Part shown: positions 16,401 to 22,670 of the stretch, piece after piece
How the letters are laid out: the number at the start of each line of letters is the position of its first letter
Position numbering within the stretch: position 1 is the stretch's first letter
Source: JANXQG01 sp037147235
GTDB taxonomy: Bacteria; Planctomycetota; Planctomycetia; Pirellulales; Thermoguttaceae
Length of the DNA: 26,788 nucleotides
Reading direction: 5' to 3'
Assembly: GCA_037147235.1 (NCBI GenBank)
Contig: JBAWVO010000056.1
Location: 1-26,788, forward strand
Notes under the pieces: model-generated
What the model was told of the DNA's origin: nothing
The model's database searches: none
The model's input: only the letters and a program-made list of their open reading frames with translations
Made by a program: the position numbers and the translations under genes

Positions 16401-16852
16401 AGGCGCAATGGGAATATGCGTGTCGAGCGGGAGGCACGGGCAAGTTTTGTTTTGGCAACGAGGAAGAACAACTTGGCGAGTACGCATGGTACGATAAGAA
16501 CTCTGACAGTAAGACGCATCCTGTAGGTGAGAAGAAGCCGAACGCTTTTGGACTGTATGACATTCACGGGAATGTACGGGAGTGGTGCCAGGACTGGTAT
16601 GGAGCGTATAATGCTGAAACGGTGGACGATCCGAGAGGGCCTACAACGGGCACGAACCGCGTATATCGCGGCGGGAGCTGGAGCGACCGCGGCCAGTCGG
16701 CGCACCTCCTCGACGACGGCGAGCCTGGGGACCGGATAATTGGTTTTGAGTTATTCGATAGGGCAGCAACGTCGGCGTACCGCAACTACTTCGAGCCTGG
16801 GTGCCGGTGCGGCACCCTTGGCTTGCGTGTCGCCCGAGTTCCGGCGGACTAG
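13412..16852 (+). CDS. Zinc-ribbon Ser/Thr receptor kinase with two FGE-sulfatase/C-type-lectin-like ectodomains
   Basis: 1146 aa. Start MPIKVACPN, with AGAAGG 7 nt upstream. Zinc ribbon (Cys 7, 12, 29, 32); kinase at about 97-360 (GAGAMGRVYL, Lys127, HRDVKPANL, VDFGLVR, MAPEQ); acidic linker with internal repeats; TM at about 525-548. Then FGE-like domain 1 (about 575-792), an Ig/He_PIG-like domain (about 800-892) and FGE-like domain 2 (about 905-1146). The FGE domains keep family motifs (LIPAGSFTMGD, YEVTQEQWEAVMG, LPTEAQWEYACRAG, GNVxEWCQDW, RGG(G/S)W) but lack the active-site Cys pair of true formylglycine-generating enzymes, so a ligand-binding role is likelier. Both end in a hypervariable block plus a shared 30-nt block, resembling DGR variable regions. 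An ECF sigma gene follows. Topology predicts kinase inside, FGE domains outside. Confidence 0.94.
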   Translation: MPIKVACPNPDCKAEYQVPQDRLGKSAKCSQCGLTFTQLISADETAAPNRRVPAAVPSPNKSLLWAAPLESPPPKPAGGSAGRRQAAAVELPAKIGQYQIKRLLGAGAMGRVYLAHDPHLDRDVAIKVLPSGLTDDEERVSRFLREARLTAKVQHPNTVVIYQVMVEEGLASIAMELVDGGSLDDIVEKQGPMPWREATRTIRDAAAGLGAAHEMGLVHRDVKPANLMRTCKGTVKVVDFGLVRAMQSTSQLTQLGTILGTPTYMAPEQWTGQEANARSDLYSLVCTYYYLLTGQEPFAAASIPALGYQHRYEPFPDARKLVSDLPTAACRILARGTEKEPVARFQTAAELIAAMDELLAMKVEEEYEELLDREKILDATVPEERPASEPQPAIASQVCLDEILDVQVCFDEILDLQEIARPTAHEEQPASKWQPLVFSPPNFDEIIDEAGIVNPASGATAPKDPLASEWQTVAPQQSARHSQVPACVRFAPTNGRPQQSARHSQVPEETSAPVETELDWLGNWIWLGMKILISLTSAGMILIAIIGWITGGDKATPYQLTPVPVLEETTLDLKLDLVLIPAGSFTMGDASDKPAHKVTITKPFYLGKYEVTQEQWEAVMGNNPSNFKGPKNPVECVSWDDCQQFLVKLNAKAGGQGGKFVLPTEAQWEYACRAGGTGKFCFGDDEARLGDYAWYSENSGSKTHPVGEKKPNAFGLYDMHGNVLEWCQDWNGTYGAGVTDPSGPTTGSSRGQRGGGWYFSAGLCRSADRYGSAPGHRIYYLGLRVARVPADTGNEPRLTEQLKIKPIPPQTVEAGKRLQLAMTLENHDSWRGKLRYGLARQPPPGTTINPQSGEFSWTPPPDQATGNYNVTVSVQATGGQKAQTTFVITVKPVLEETTLDLGNDVKLDMVLIPAGSFTMGDDSEKPVYKVTITKPFYLGKYEVTQEQWEAVMGNNPSIFKGPKNPVECVSWDDCQQFLVELNAKTGGRGGKFVLPTEAQWEYACRAGGTGKFCFGNEEEQLGEYAWYDKNSDSKTHPVGEKKPNAFGLYDIHGNVREWCQDWYGAYNAETVDDPRGPTTGTNRVYRGGSWSDRGQSAHLLDDGEPGDRIIGFELFDRAATSAYRNYFEPGCRCGTLGLRVARVPAD
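14599..14658 (+). repeat. Tandem 30-bp repeat in the kinase linker
   Basis: Units 14599-14628 and 14629-14658 differ at a few bases and encode two copies of QVC(L/F)DEILD(V/L). They lie between the kinase domain and the membrane segment. Confidence 0.85.
14834..14933 (+). repeat. 34-bp direct repeat in the juxtamembrane linker
   Basis: Positions 14834-14867 and 14900-14933 match at 33 of 34 bases with a 66-nt period. Both encode PQQSARHSQVP, so the linker has recently lengthened by in-frame duplication. Confidence 0.9.
15683..15784 (+). other. Hypervariable block 1 plus constant 30-nt end (putative DGR variable region)
   Basis: Residues 758-791, following RGGGW. In 15683-15754 nearly every divergent codon is NNC or NNG (TAC, TTC, AGC, CTC, GAC, TCC, CAC, ATC), and only 9 of 72 bases are A. 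15755-15784 (GGCTTGCG...GGCGGAC) is identical to 16820-16849. The layout, a variable block then a constant block like an initiation-of-mutagenic-homology site, matches known DGR targets. It is unusual in lying mid-gene rather than at the C-terminus. Confidence 0.6.
16682..16849 (+). other. Hypervariable block 2 plus constant 30-nt end at the C-terminus (putative DGR variable region)
   Basis: Residues 1091-1146, following RGGSW, and ending exactly at the TAG stop as most DGR variable regions do. It is 22 codons longer than block 1. GAGCCTGGGNNCCGG occurs twice, at 16721 and 16793, 72 nt apart, each preceded by TCGGCG, so block 2 seems to contain two variable-region-like units. The final 30 nt equal those of block 1. 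Confidence 0.6.
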
Positions 16853-16854
16853 TC

Positions 16855-16951
16855 GAGTCAAGGGACACGAGCGCAGCCCGAGCGAGGTTCCGAAGCGCGG
16901 CCGGGACGGAGTTGGGCAAGCAGAGGCGTAGCGAGCCAAGGGACACGAGTC
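16855..16951 (+). repeat. 19-bp direct repeat after the receptor-kinase stop
   Basis: GAG(T/C)CAAGGGACACGAG followed by two more bases occurs at 16855-16873 and 16933-16951, 78 bp apart. Both lie in the non-coding gap between the receptor kinase and the ECF sigma gene. No function seen. Confidence 0.7.
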
Positions 16952-16973
16952 AAGGTGTTCCCCCAGCGAATGA

Positions 16974-17000
16974 GAACCCCGGGTTCAGGGCGTAGCCCTG
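16974..17000. other. Two adjacent palindromes downstream of hypervariable block 2
   Basis: GAACCC-C-GGGTTC (16974-16986) is directly followed by CAGGGC-GTA-GCCCTG (16986-17000). No T-run follows, so they do not look like a rho-independent terminator. DGR targets often carry a hairpin after the variable region, but usually much closer than the 120-150 nt seen here. Confidence 0.5.
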
Positions 17001-17139
17001 GCGCATTTGGATAGCGGACGTGTTAGGATGGGCAGTTTACGGAAGTGCGAAATGCAATTCAAGTTTTGCCGAACTGCACCATTGTCACGGGTTCCGGTGG
17101 TAGCTGCTTTGATGCGTTTCAAGACGAGAGGTCAATGCA

Positions 17140-17853
17140 ATGAGTTTTCCCACCACGGCCTGGTCGATGATCGACGATGTCAAAGGGCAGCAGCCGGCCG
17201 AACGACTGACGGCGATGAATCGCTTCATCGTCGGCTATTGGCGGCCCATCTACCGCTTCATTCGTGCCAAAGGCCGCCGCCATGACGTAGCCGAGGATCT
17301 GACCCAGGAATTTCTCTTGAAGTTCCTGGACCACGACTGGCTCTCCAAGGCGGATGCATCGCGAGGGCGGTTCCGTAACTACTTGCTGGTCATTTTGAAG
17401 CGGTTTCTGGCGGACGAGAGTTCCGGCCGCGCGCCGCGGCAGAAGACATTCGACCAGGGCCTCGTGCCTGTCTCGGCCCTCGTGCGCGACGAGGAACGCT
17501 CGTTTGACCCACCGCACAAGGAACAGCCCGAAGACATCTTCATGAGGTACTGGGCCCAGGCCCTGGTCGAGGAGGTTCGCGGTGAGTTGGATGCATGGTG
17601 CCGGCAGCGGGGACGGCCCGACTGGTCCGCGATCTTCACCGCCCATCATTTTCCCGCAGCCGGGTGCGAGGGCCTGACGCAACACGCGCTGGCCGAGCGG
17701 TTCCGCTCGTCGCGCGATCAGATCCGCTACGCATTGGAACAGACGAACCAGGAATTTGCCCGGCTCTTTCGCGAGGCGGTTGCCAGCCAGGTCGCGTCCG
17801 ACGAAGAAATCGACGCCGAGATCCGCGACATTGAACGCTTGCTGGGCGGGTAG
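17140..17853 (+). CDS. ECF-type RNA polymerase sigma factor
   Basis: 237 aa. GAGAGG lies about 9 nt before the ATG. Region 2 is at about residues 30-90 (YWRPIYRFIRAKGRRHDVAE, DLTQEFLLKFLDHDWL, FRNYLLVILKRFLADE). Region 4, with its helix-turn-helix, is at about 175-225 (LTQHALAERFRSSRDQIRYAL). It should direct RNA polymerase to a small regulon. No anti-sigma factor gene is adjacent. The closest partner is the receptor kinase 287 nt upstream, and planctomycetes are known for ECF groups linked to Ser/Thr kinases, so activation by phosphorylation is plausible though inferred. It is longer than a minimal ECF factor (about 180 aa), with extra residues between regions 2 and 4. Confidence 0.9.
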   Translation: MSFPTTAWSMIDDVKGQQPAERLTAMNRFIVGYWRPIYRFIRAKGRRHDVAEDLTQEFLLKFLDHDWLSKADASRGRFRNYLLVILKRFLADESSGRAPRQKTFDQGLVPVSALVRDEERSFDPPHKEQPEDIFMRYWAQALVEEVRGELDAWCRQRGRPDWSAIFTAHHFPAAGCEGLTQHALAERFRSSRDQIRYALEQTNQEFARLFREAVASQVASDEEIDAEIRDIERLLGG

Positions 17854-17920
17854 CGCGGATCACTTGTGGCGCAGTGTGCACGATTGGTAAGGGACGACTG
17901 AGAATACTGTCATCCATCTT

Positions 17921-18024
17921 CCTGTCTCTTATCTTATCCGTGTTTCCTCCGTGGCCCCTTCTCCCTCCGTCCTCTCCTTCTTTTATTTAGCCACAGAGGC
18001 CCCAGAGATCACAGAGAAAACAGG
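17921..18024. repeat. Inverted pair of CCACRGAGG-type extragenic repeats
   Basis: The minus strand of 17921-17957 reads GGCCACGGAGGAAACACGG... and ends in GACAGG. The plus strand of 17989-18024 reads AGCCACAGAGG, then CAGAGATCACAGAG, and ends in ACAGG. Both are built from a short CACRGAG-like unit, arranged head to head. Such purine-rich phrases occur between genes in many environmental bacteria (general knowledge). The two arms could pair imperfectly in RNA. Confidence 0.6.
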
Positions 18025-18292
18025 CAAAACTATAAGTTCCCATGTTGTGCATCCGCACCATTTTTTGTCGATGGCACCTTTTCTCCTTCAAAGAATAGGG
18101 CGTCGATTGCAGTTCAACCGTCCCTACAATTGTTCACATTTCGCACCTAGAACCGGAAGAACCATAATTCTGGCCTTTCTTTCCCCAATTCTCCGCTTTT
18201 TGCCCGAAGGAAATGTCAGGCGGCAGGTGATTGCAAGTCGGTGCTGATCCGATGGCCGCCGCGTGCGATACGTGAGCCAACCAGTTGAGCCA

Positions 18293-18330
18293 AGCCCGCT
18301 GGGAAGCCCGCTGGGAATATTGACAGCGGG
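18293..18330. repeat. 12-bp tandem repeat and 7-bp inverted repeat
   Basis: AGCCCGCTGGGA occurs twice in tandem (18293-18304, 18305-18316). CCCGCTG at 18307-18313 is an exact inverted match to CAGCGGG at 18324-18330, and this second arm overlaps the -35 box of the promoter. An operator role is possible. Confidence 0.6.
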
Positions 18331-18348
18331 ACCGAACTATGGGACAAT
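18320..18348 (+). promoter_or_regulatory. Sigma-70-like promoter
   Basis: A perfect TTGACA (18320-18325) is followed by a 17-nt spacer and GACAAT (18343-18348, four of six consensus bases). It lies 60 nt before the start of the zinc-ribbon membrane protein and is the best promoter match in the window. Confidence 0.5.
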
Positions 18349-18408
18349 GGCTCCCACGCTAGACGGTGGTGATTTGTCCGACAGGGTTAGGAACTCGGGA
18401 GTACGTCG

Positions 18409-19170
18409 ATGTCTTTCACGATCAATTGTCATCACTGCAAGAGGGCTCTCAACGTAACCGAGCCAGCGTTCGGGAAGACAGTCTCTTGTCCCGGATGTAG
18501 CCAACCCATCAAGGTTCCGCAGCCATTGCCAGCCGGAATGCCGCCTATGCCTGATGGCCGCCCGCCAGCACAGTCGCCGAGCAATCCGTTGGATTTCCTG
18601 CAATCGGAGGACATTCCTAGTCCCTTCGATCGGAACAAGACAAGCAGACACGAGCCGAGCGAGCCTGTTGGCGCGGCGAAAAGGTCCGCTGGAATCGTGT
18701 GGATCGTTTTCTACTACAGCCTTGGCGGCTTGGTCTCGATCGTTGTGGGCTTGGGGCTTTACATTGTCGCTTCTTTCCTCGGCGGCCTGTCACAGGGGAT
18801 AGAGAATACGCTTTACTTCCGGCGACCGGAAGGGTCGTTCATAGCCACGGAACTGATGTCACTCGGCGGCCTGCTGCTGTTCCACTACGGGCTTCTCCTG
18901 GAGTTGGCTTGCTACGGCCTTTGGACCTATCGCAGATGGGGGCTTTCGTTGGCAAAGATCCTGGCCGTGCTGCAAGCCATCAGTAGTTCAATCGGCATCG
19001 TGATGGCACTCGTAACGCGAACGGGAATTGTAGCCAATTTAGTCGGGTTAGTCATCTCGGTCGGCATCGTGGTCTATCTCTTCAGTAGTCTTAACCTGTC
19101 GGAACGTGTGCAGCAGGTATTCTCTCGTGTCCGTAACGTCAGTGGCCAAACATGGCAAGAGTACGAATAA
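18409..19170 (+). CDS. Zinc-ribbon multi-pass membrane protein
   Basis: 253 aa. GGGAG lies 9 nt before the ATG. The N-terminus MSFTINCHHCKRALNVTE... has Cys 7, 10, 27 and 30, a zinc ribbon, followed by the Pro-rich QPIKVPQPLPAGMPPMP. About four hydrophobic segments follow from residue 93 on (IVWIVFYYSLGGLVSIVVG, LGGLLLFHYGLLLELACYG, LAVLQAISSSIGIVMALV, LVGLVISVGIVVYLF). The zinc ribbon is a close relative of that in the protein at 25562-26698, with identical cysteine spacing and the same ribosome-site layout. Function unknown. First gene of a plus-strand run of six and directly behind the best promoter. Confidence 0.85.
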   Translation: MSFTINCHHCKRALNVTEPAFGKTVSCPGCSQPIKVPQPLPAGMPPMPDGRPPAQSPSNPLDFLQSEDIPSPFDRNKTSRHEPSEPVGAAKRSAGIVWIVFYYSLGGLVSIVVGLGLYIVASFLGGLSQGIENTLYFRRPEGSFIATELMSLGGLLLFHYGLLLELACYGLWTYRRWGLSLAKILAVLQAISSSIGIVMALVTRTGIVANLVGLVISVGIVVYLFSSLNLSERVQQVFSRVRNVSGQTWQEYE

Positions 19171-19236
19171 CCGCCGTCGGCTCGAATTGAACCATGCGAC
19201 CGTGAATGTCGATACCTTCGCAATTGGAGAATGGTC

Positions 19237-20229
19237 ATGAGCAGTCAAGCGAACCTTTGGTACATCCGCGGCGAAGACAACCAGCCCGCTGGCCCCTTCA
19301 CCACCAACGAATTACTCCAGTCCTTGTCCGCAGGCCGAGTGGACGACAATGCCATTTGCTGGCGCGAGGGGATGCCGCAATGGATTCCGCTGACGCAGAT
19401 TGAGCCGTTTGCATCGGCTATTCGCCGCGCGGCGGTCAACTCGCAAGATAAAACAACGCAGCCTTCGATGCGCGCGCACCTGTCGTCGGTCGGCCGACCG
19501 TTTTTACCACCGCGACTGCTCGTCCCACTGACCTGTGTTGGCGTTATTGGCGTATTAGGCATCCTGCTGGCCATCGCCCTGTCTCTAGGCCGCGGTGGTC
19601 ACTTCAGCAAGAGCGGCGGGGGGGCCGGGAATCGTGTCCGTGGAGATGCTGCCGGTGTGGCCGACGTTATTGCCAATTACGCAACTCGGCTGAAGCAGGC
19701 GTACAACTCCCCGCAGACCGACATTCAACGCCAGGATGCGATCGCTGCCGCGGTGGAAGAACTCAAGACAAGCGTAGAAAAGTGCAGGACAGTTTCATTT
19801 ACTGGAACCGTGGCGGAAATCATTCCAGAGGGGGCAAAATACTCCGGATCGTTCAATTGGGAGACAAGAAGCCGTTGGGGAATCTCCATGAACATGCCGC
19901 CAGAATTCGAGCCCCTGTCTCGCGACGGCGCATGCATCTTTGGAAGCAAAGTTTGGATCGAATTGGAGAAGAAGGACGCCCTTTCAATCCAAAAGGGCGA
20001 CCCGATAACAATCCGAGGTCCGGTATCGTACATTCAGGGTAGCTCTCTCGGTGCAACCGATTGTGTCGCCATCCAGGTATGGCCGAACTCAAAGGATAGC
20101 GTTACTGCTGGGTTCGGGATGCGCAACTTGGGAATCCCCCATACGATTGCCGTTCCAGTATCGAAGAATGTTACCTGCTCAGTGGGTAGGTTCAACTTGC
20201 TGCGAGTTCACACCTTCCTTGGCGAGTAA
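19237..20229 (+). CDS. GYF_2-domain single-pass membrane protein
   Basis: 330 aa. The start chosen is MSSQANLWYIRG at 19237, with GGAG 9 nt upstream; the ATG at 19231 is too close to that site. A GYF_2 (DUF4339) domain covers about residues 6-62 (WYIRGEDNQPAGPFTTNEL, MPQWIPLTQIEPFASAIRR). One TM helix at about 95-116 (VPLTCVGVIGVLGILLAIAL) puts the C-terminal 200 residues outside. That part is probably a beta-rich domain (VSFTGTVAEIIPEGAKYS, DPITIRGPVSYIQGSSLGA). Its GYF_2 domain closely resembles that of the next gene, so the two arose by duplication. Binding partner unknown; GYF domains in general bind proline-rich peptides. Confidence 0.85.
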   Translation: MSSQANLWYIRGEDNQPAGPFTTNELLQSLSAGRVDDNAICWREGMPQWIPLTQIEPFASAIRRAAVNSQDKTTQPSMRAHLSSVGRPFLPPRLLVPLTCVGVIGVLGILLAIALSLGRGGHFSKSGGGAGNRVRGDAAGVADVIANYATRLKQAYNSPQTDIQRQDAIAAAVEELKTSVEKCRTVSFTGTVAEIIPEGAKYSGSFNWETRSRWGISMNMPPEFEPLSRDGACIFGSKVWIELEKKDALSIQKGDPITIRGPVSYIQGSSLGATDCVAIQVWPNSKDSVTAGFGMRNLGIPHTIAVPVSKNVTCSVGRFNLLRVHTFLGE

Positions 20230-20284
20230 TCCACGAGGCGAGTTGACCTTTAGGCCGGGCACTATTGCGAATAAGAGGTGAAAA

Positions 20285-22585
20285 ATGGGCAAACAATCCG
20301 CTTCCTGGTACATTCCGGGGGAAGGAAAGCAACCGGCTGGCCCGTTCACGGCTGAGCAGCTTCTTCAGTCATGGCGCGCGGGAAAGTTCAGTGACACAAC
20401 CATGTGTTGGCAAGAGGGGATGCCGCAATGGCTTCCCCTGTCGCAGGTTGAACCATTTGCATCGGCTATGCGGTCGGAGGGAGTTTCGAGGCAAGCGAGG
20501 GCGGAAACTGCTGAGTCTGCGGCATTGCCCGACGCTTCGTCTTCATTGCCGGGCACAAAGGGACCGTCGCCAAGACCGTCGAGGGCTGTGGTGATCGTGC
20601 TTGGCACTGCAGGCACTCTGGCGTTGTTGGCAATCACAGTGGCCGTCCTGTCAGCAAGATCGAAGCCTGAACGTTCTGAACCGCCGGTTGCAGCCAAGAA
20701 CGGCGGCGAAAGCCGGCATGAAGGAATTCCCGTTGATGTCACTAGCATTGCGGTTGCCGTAGCGAAGGATTCAGGAACGAGAATCGAGCCCCCTGGAAAA
20801 ATCCCCACTGTGAAGTTTCAGGTGAGTCTTGGAGAACCTGAGGGTACCGGGCCAGTGGCCCCGACTGGCGTGACCGTCACATCCACTGGCGTTAGTGACA
20901 ATGCCGAGGAGACGAGTCGGCCTGACGAGGCATTCTCTTGTGCGATTCCAGGGAGGGAAGGATTCCAAATGCAGTGTTTCGTGCAACCCAACGCGTTCAC
21001 CTTCGGCCTCCGAGATCTCTCTGAAGTCCCGTCCCCAAGCCTCTGCGTGCTCGTGAGAGGGCCGGCCGTGGTGGTCTCGCATTCCGGCGGGGAAAAGATT
21101 GATGTCAGGAACATAGAGGCTGAAAAACAGGTGGAAATCGTTCGGGATGACCCTGTGATTGCCGTCGTGACGCTAACGGATCCCAGCGGGAAGTCAGAGG
21201 TTCACAGCATCCGCCTTCTGGAACGGCTTTCTCGTGAAGAACGCCACAAGATCCGCTGTGTTGATGGCCTTGCAGTGACCAGTTTCCCTTTGGAGCCAGG
21301 GCCAGGGCCGGGGGCGTACACACTCGCGCTGAAGACCTTCAATCCGGAGCAGACGGTCTGTAAGGCGGTGTTCACCTGGGTAGACGGAAAGGTGGCTGCC
21401 GCAGATGTGAGGATTCTCCTACACGCGTACTCTTATGCTGTTGACACAACGGGGGAGTATAGGCTAGGTGGCATTGAGGTTTCTCTGTGCAAGGAAGGAA
21501 ATCTTCCGGTTGTGTTCAGCGACTATGAGGTCTGGATCGGCGGTGTAAAGTGCGATAAGCAGCAGTCTACGGCTCTGCGGAACTGCTTGATGGTAGCGCA
21601 ACAGCACATCGTCAATATCTATCCCCTGCCGACGAACGAGGAGTTGATCAGGCGCAGCACAGATCGCCAGTCCGGTGGCAAGGATCCCATATTCAGATCT
21701 GGTGACCGGTACTCGGTGAAGGGAAGATTATTTTTCAGCAAGGACCACCTCAAATTCGTGGACTTTGAGCAAGAGATGGTTGTTCCAACGAGAGAATCGG
21801 GACCAAAGCCGATCTCGCCACAGCCTCCGAAACCACAGGTAATCCCGCCGCCGGAGAAAAGTGAACTGGTCGTAAGATCTTTGCCGGAATTGGACGCGGC
21901 TTTGTCCGAAAAATGTCACCCTCAGGTTTTGTGGGTCCAATTGCCGAGGGACAAGGTGTTAAAGGACACCCTCACCAAGTTGCAAGCGTGGACTAACGAC
22001 GGAGGCGTAGTGTGGCTCGATACCGATCTTGCGCGAGAGTTTGGTTTCCGTCTTCGGGCATATCCATCCGGCGAGATCAACGGCAAAGCAGGCGTACTGA
22101 GCCGCCATCCCGTCGTCGAAAAGATGAACTTGTTCGGTGATCGCGATCCAGCCTTCATTGAATTTGAGCTATCCACCGACGGCCTCATGCTTGCCGGGAC
22201 ATTGAGTGAAATCCGCCAGCAAGTCACTCCGTTGTTTGGCCTCGTCGATCGCCAAACTCGCAATCCCAGAGACACGAAGTTTTGGGTTTGTTGTGCGGTA
22301 CGTAGCTATGGCAAAGGTTACGCAGTTTACCGGCCGCGCAAGATCAATACTGACGAGATCCATGCTGTTGGTCGGCAGGTTGAGGCGAATTTGCGCGAGT
22401 GGAGTTTCAAGGTGGCTTCGCATCCGGCGAAAGAACCAAGCCCCACAAGCGAGAGCAACGCCGGTGATAATAAAACAGTTGAAAAAGACCTCGGTGACGA
22501 CAAGAAAAAGCCAGGCAAGGCCGATAAGCCGGCCAAGACCGATGAGGACAATGGCGACAATGTCATGCCGCCGAAGGACAACTAA
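20285..22585 (+). CDS. Large GYF_2-domain membrane protein
   Basis: 766 aa. AGAGGTG lies just upstream of the ATG. GYF_2 domain at about 5-66 (WYIPGEGKQPAGPFTAEQL, MPQWLPLSQVEPFASAMR), very like that of the gene before; TM helix at about 101-123. The extracytoplasmic part has two areas: a beta-rich middle (about 200-500) and a domain at about 525-715 (LVVRSLPELDAAL, WTNDGGVVWLDTDLAREFG, HPVVEKMNLFGD). Its GG-x-xWLDTD pattern recalls DUF4159 or class-I-amidotransferase-like domains, though no catalytic residues are evident. The C-terminal 45 residues are highly charged (Lys/Asp). Function unknown. It lies 55 nt after the previous GYF_2 gene, so co-transcription is likely. Confidence 0.85.
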   Translation: MGKQSASWYIPGEGKQPAGPFTAEQLLQSWRAGKFSDTTMCWQEGMPQWLPLSQVEPFASAMRSEGVSRQARAETAESAALPDASSSLPGTKGPSPRPSRAVVIVLGTAGTLALLAITVAVLSARSKPERSEPPVAAKNGGESRHEGIPVDVTSIAVAVAKDSGTRIEPPGKIPTVKFQVSLGEPEGTGPVAPTGVTVTSTGVSDNAEETSRPDEAFSCAIPGREGFQMQCFVQPNAFTFGLRDLSEVPSPSLCVLVRGPAVVVSHSGGEKIDVRNIEAEKQVEIVRDDPVIAVVTLTDPSGKSEVHSIRLLERLSREERHKIRCVDGLAVTSFPLEPGPGPGAYTLALKTFNPEQTVCKAVFTWVDGKVAAADVRILLHAYSYAVDTTGEYRLGGIEVSLCKEGNLPVVFSDYEVWIGGVKCDKQQSTALRNCLMVAQQHIVNIYPLPTNEELIRRSTDRQSGGKDPIFRSGDRYSVKGRLFFSKDHLKFVDFEQEMVVPTRESGPKPISPQPPKPQVIPPPEKSELVVRSLPELDAALSEKCHPQVLWVQLPRDKVLKDTLTKLQAWTNDGGVVWLDTDLAREFGFRLRAYPSGEINGKAGVLSRHPVVEKMNLFGDRDPAFIEFELSTDGLMLAGTLSEIRQQVTPLFGLVDRQTRNPRDTKFWVCCAVRSYGKGYAVYRPRKINTDEIHAVGRQVEANLREWSFKVASHPAKEPSPTSESNAGDNKTVEKDLGDDKKKPGKADKPAKTDEDNGDNVMPPKDN

Positions 22586-22670
22586 CGCTCTGCAACTACC
22601 GGCTCACCTGGAAACGGATGAGCCAACTCCGTATCACTTTCCGATCGGTTACTCTTTCTGGAGGATAACG

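Larger units (their letters stand above)
15100..16849 (+). repeat. Intragenic duplication of the FGE-like domain
   Basis: Copy 1 is 15100-15784 and copy 2 is 16084-16849, separated by the Ig-like domain. Identity is uneven. Blocks of 30 nt (15100/16084), 54 nt (15299/16295), 71 nt (15389/16385) and 30 nt (15755/16820) are perfectly identical, while the stretches between them carry many silent and replacement changes. This mosaic is more like repeated copying between the repeats than simple ageing of one duplication. Confidence 0.9.
17854..18408. other. 555-bp intergenic region with inverted purine-rich repeats and a promoter
   Basis: No gene is supported. It contains a pyrimidine-rich then purine-rich inverted pair (17921-18024), a 12-bp tandem repeat (18293-18316), a 7-bp inverted repeat and a sigma-70-like promoter before the next gene. 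18030-18250 shows nothing distinctive. Confidence 0.6.

Noticed and set aside
15100..16849. FGE-like domains as true sulfatase-activating (formylglycine-generating) enzymes
   Set aside because: The paired active-site cysteines near the RxxxR...GFR end are missing in both copies, and the domains are fused to a transmembrane kinase with no sulfatase nearby.
16986..17000. Hairpin as the canonical DGR target-site hairpin
   Set aside because: Stem of 6 bp and 3-nt loop, about 135 nt after the stop; known examples have a longer stem, a 4-nt loop and sit close to the variable region.
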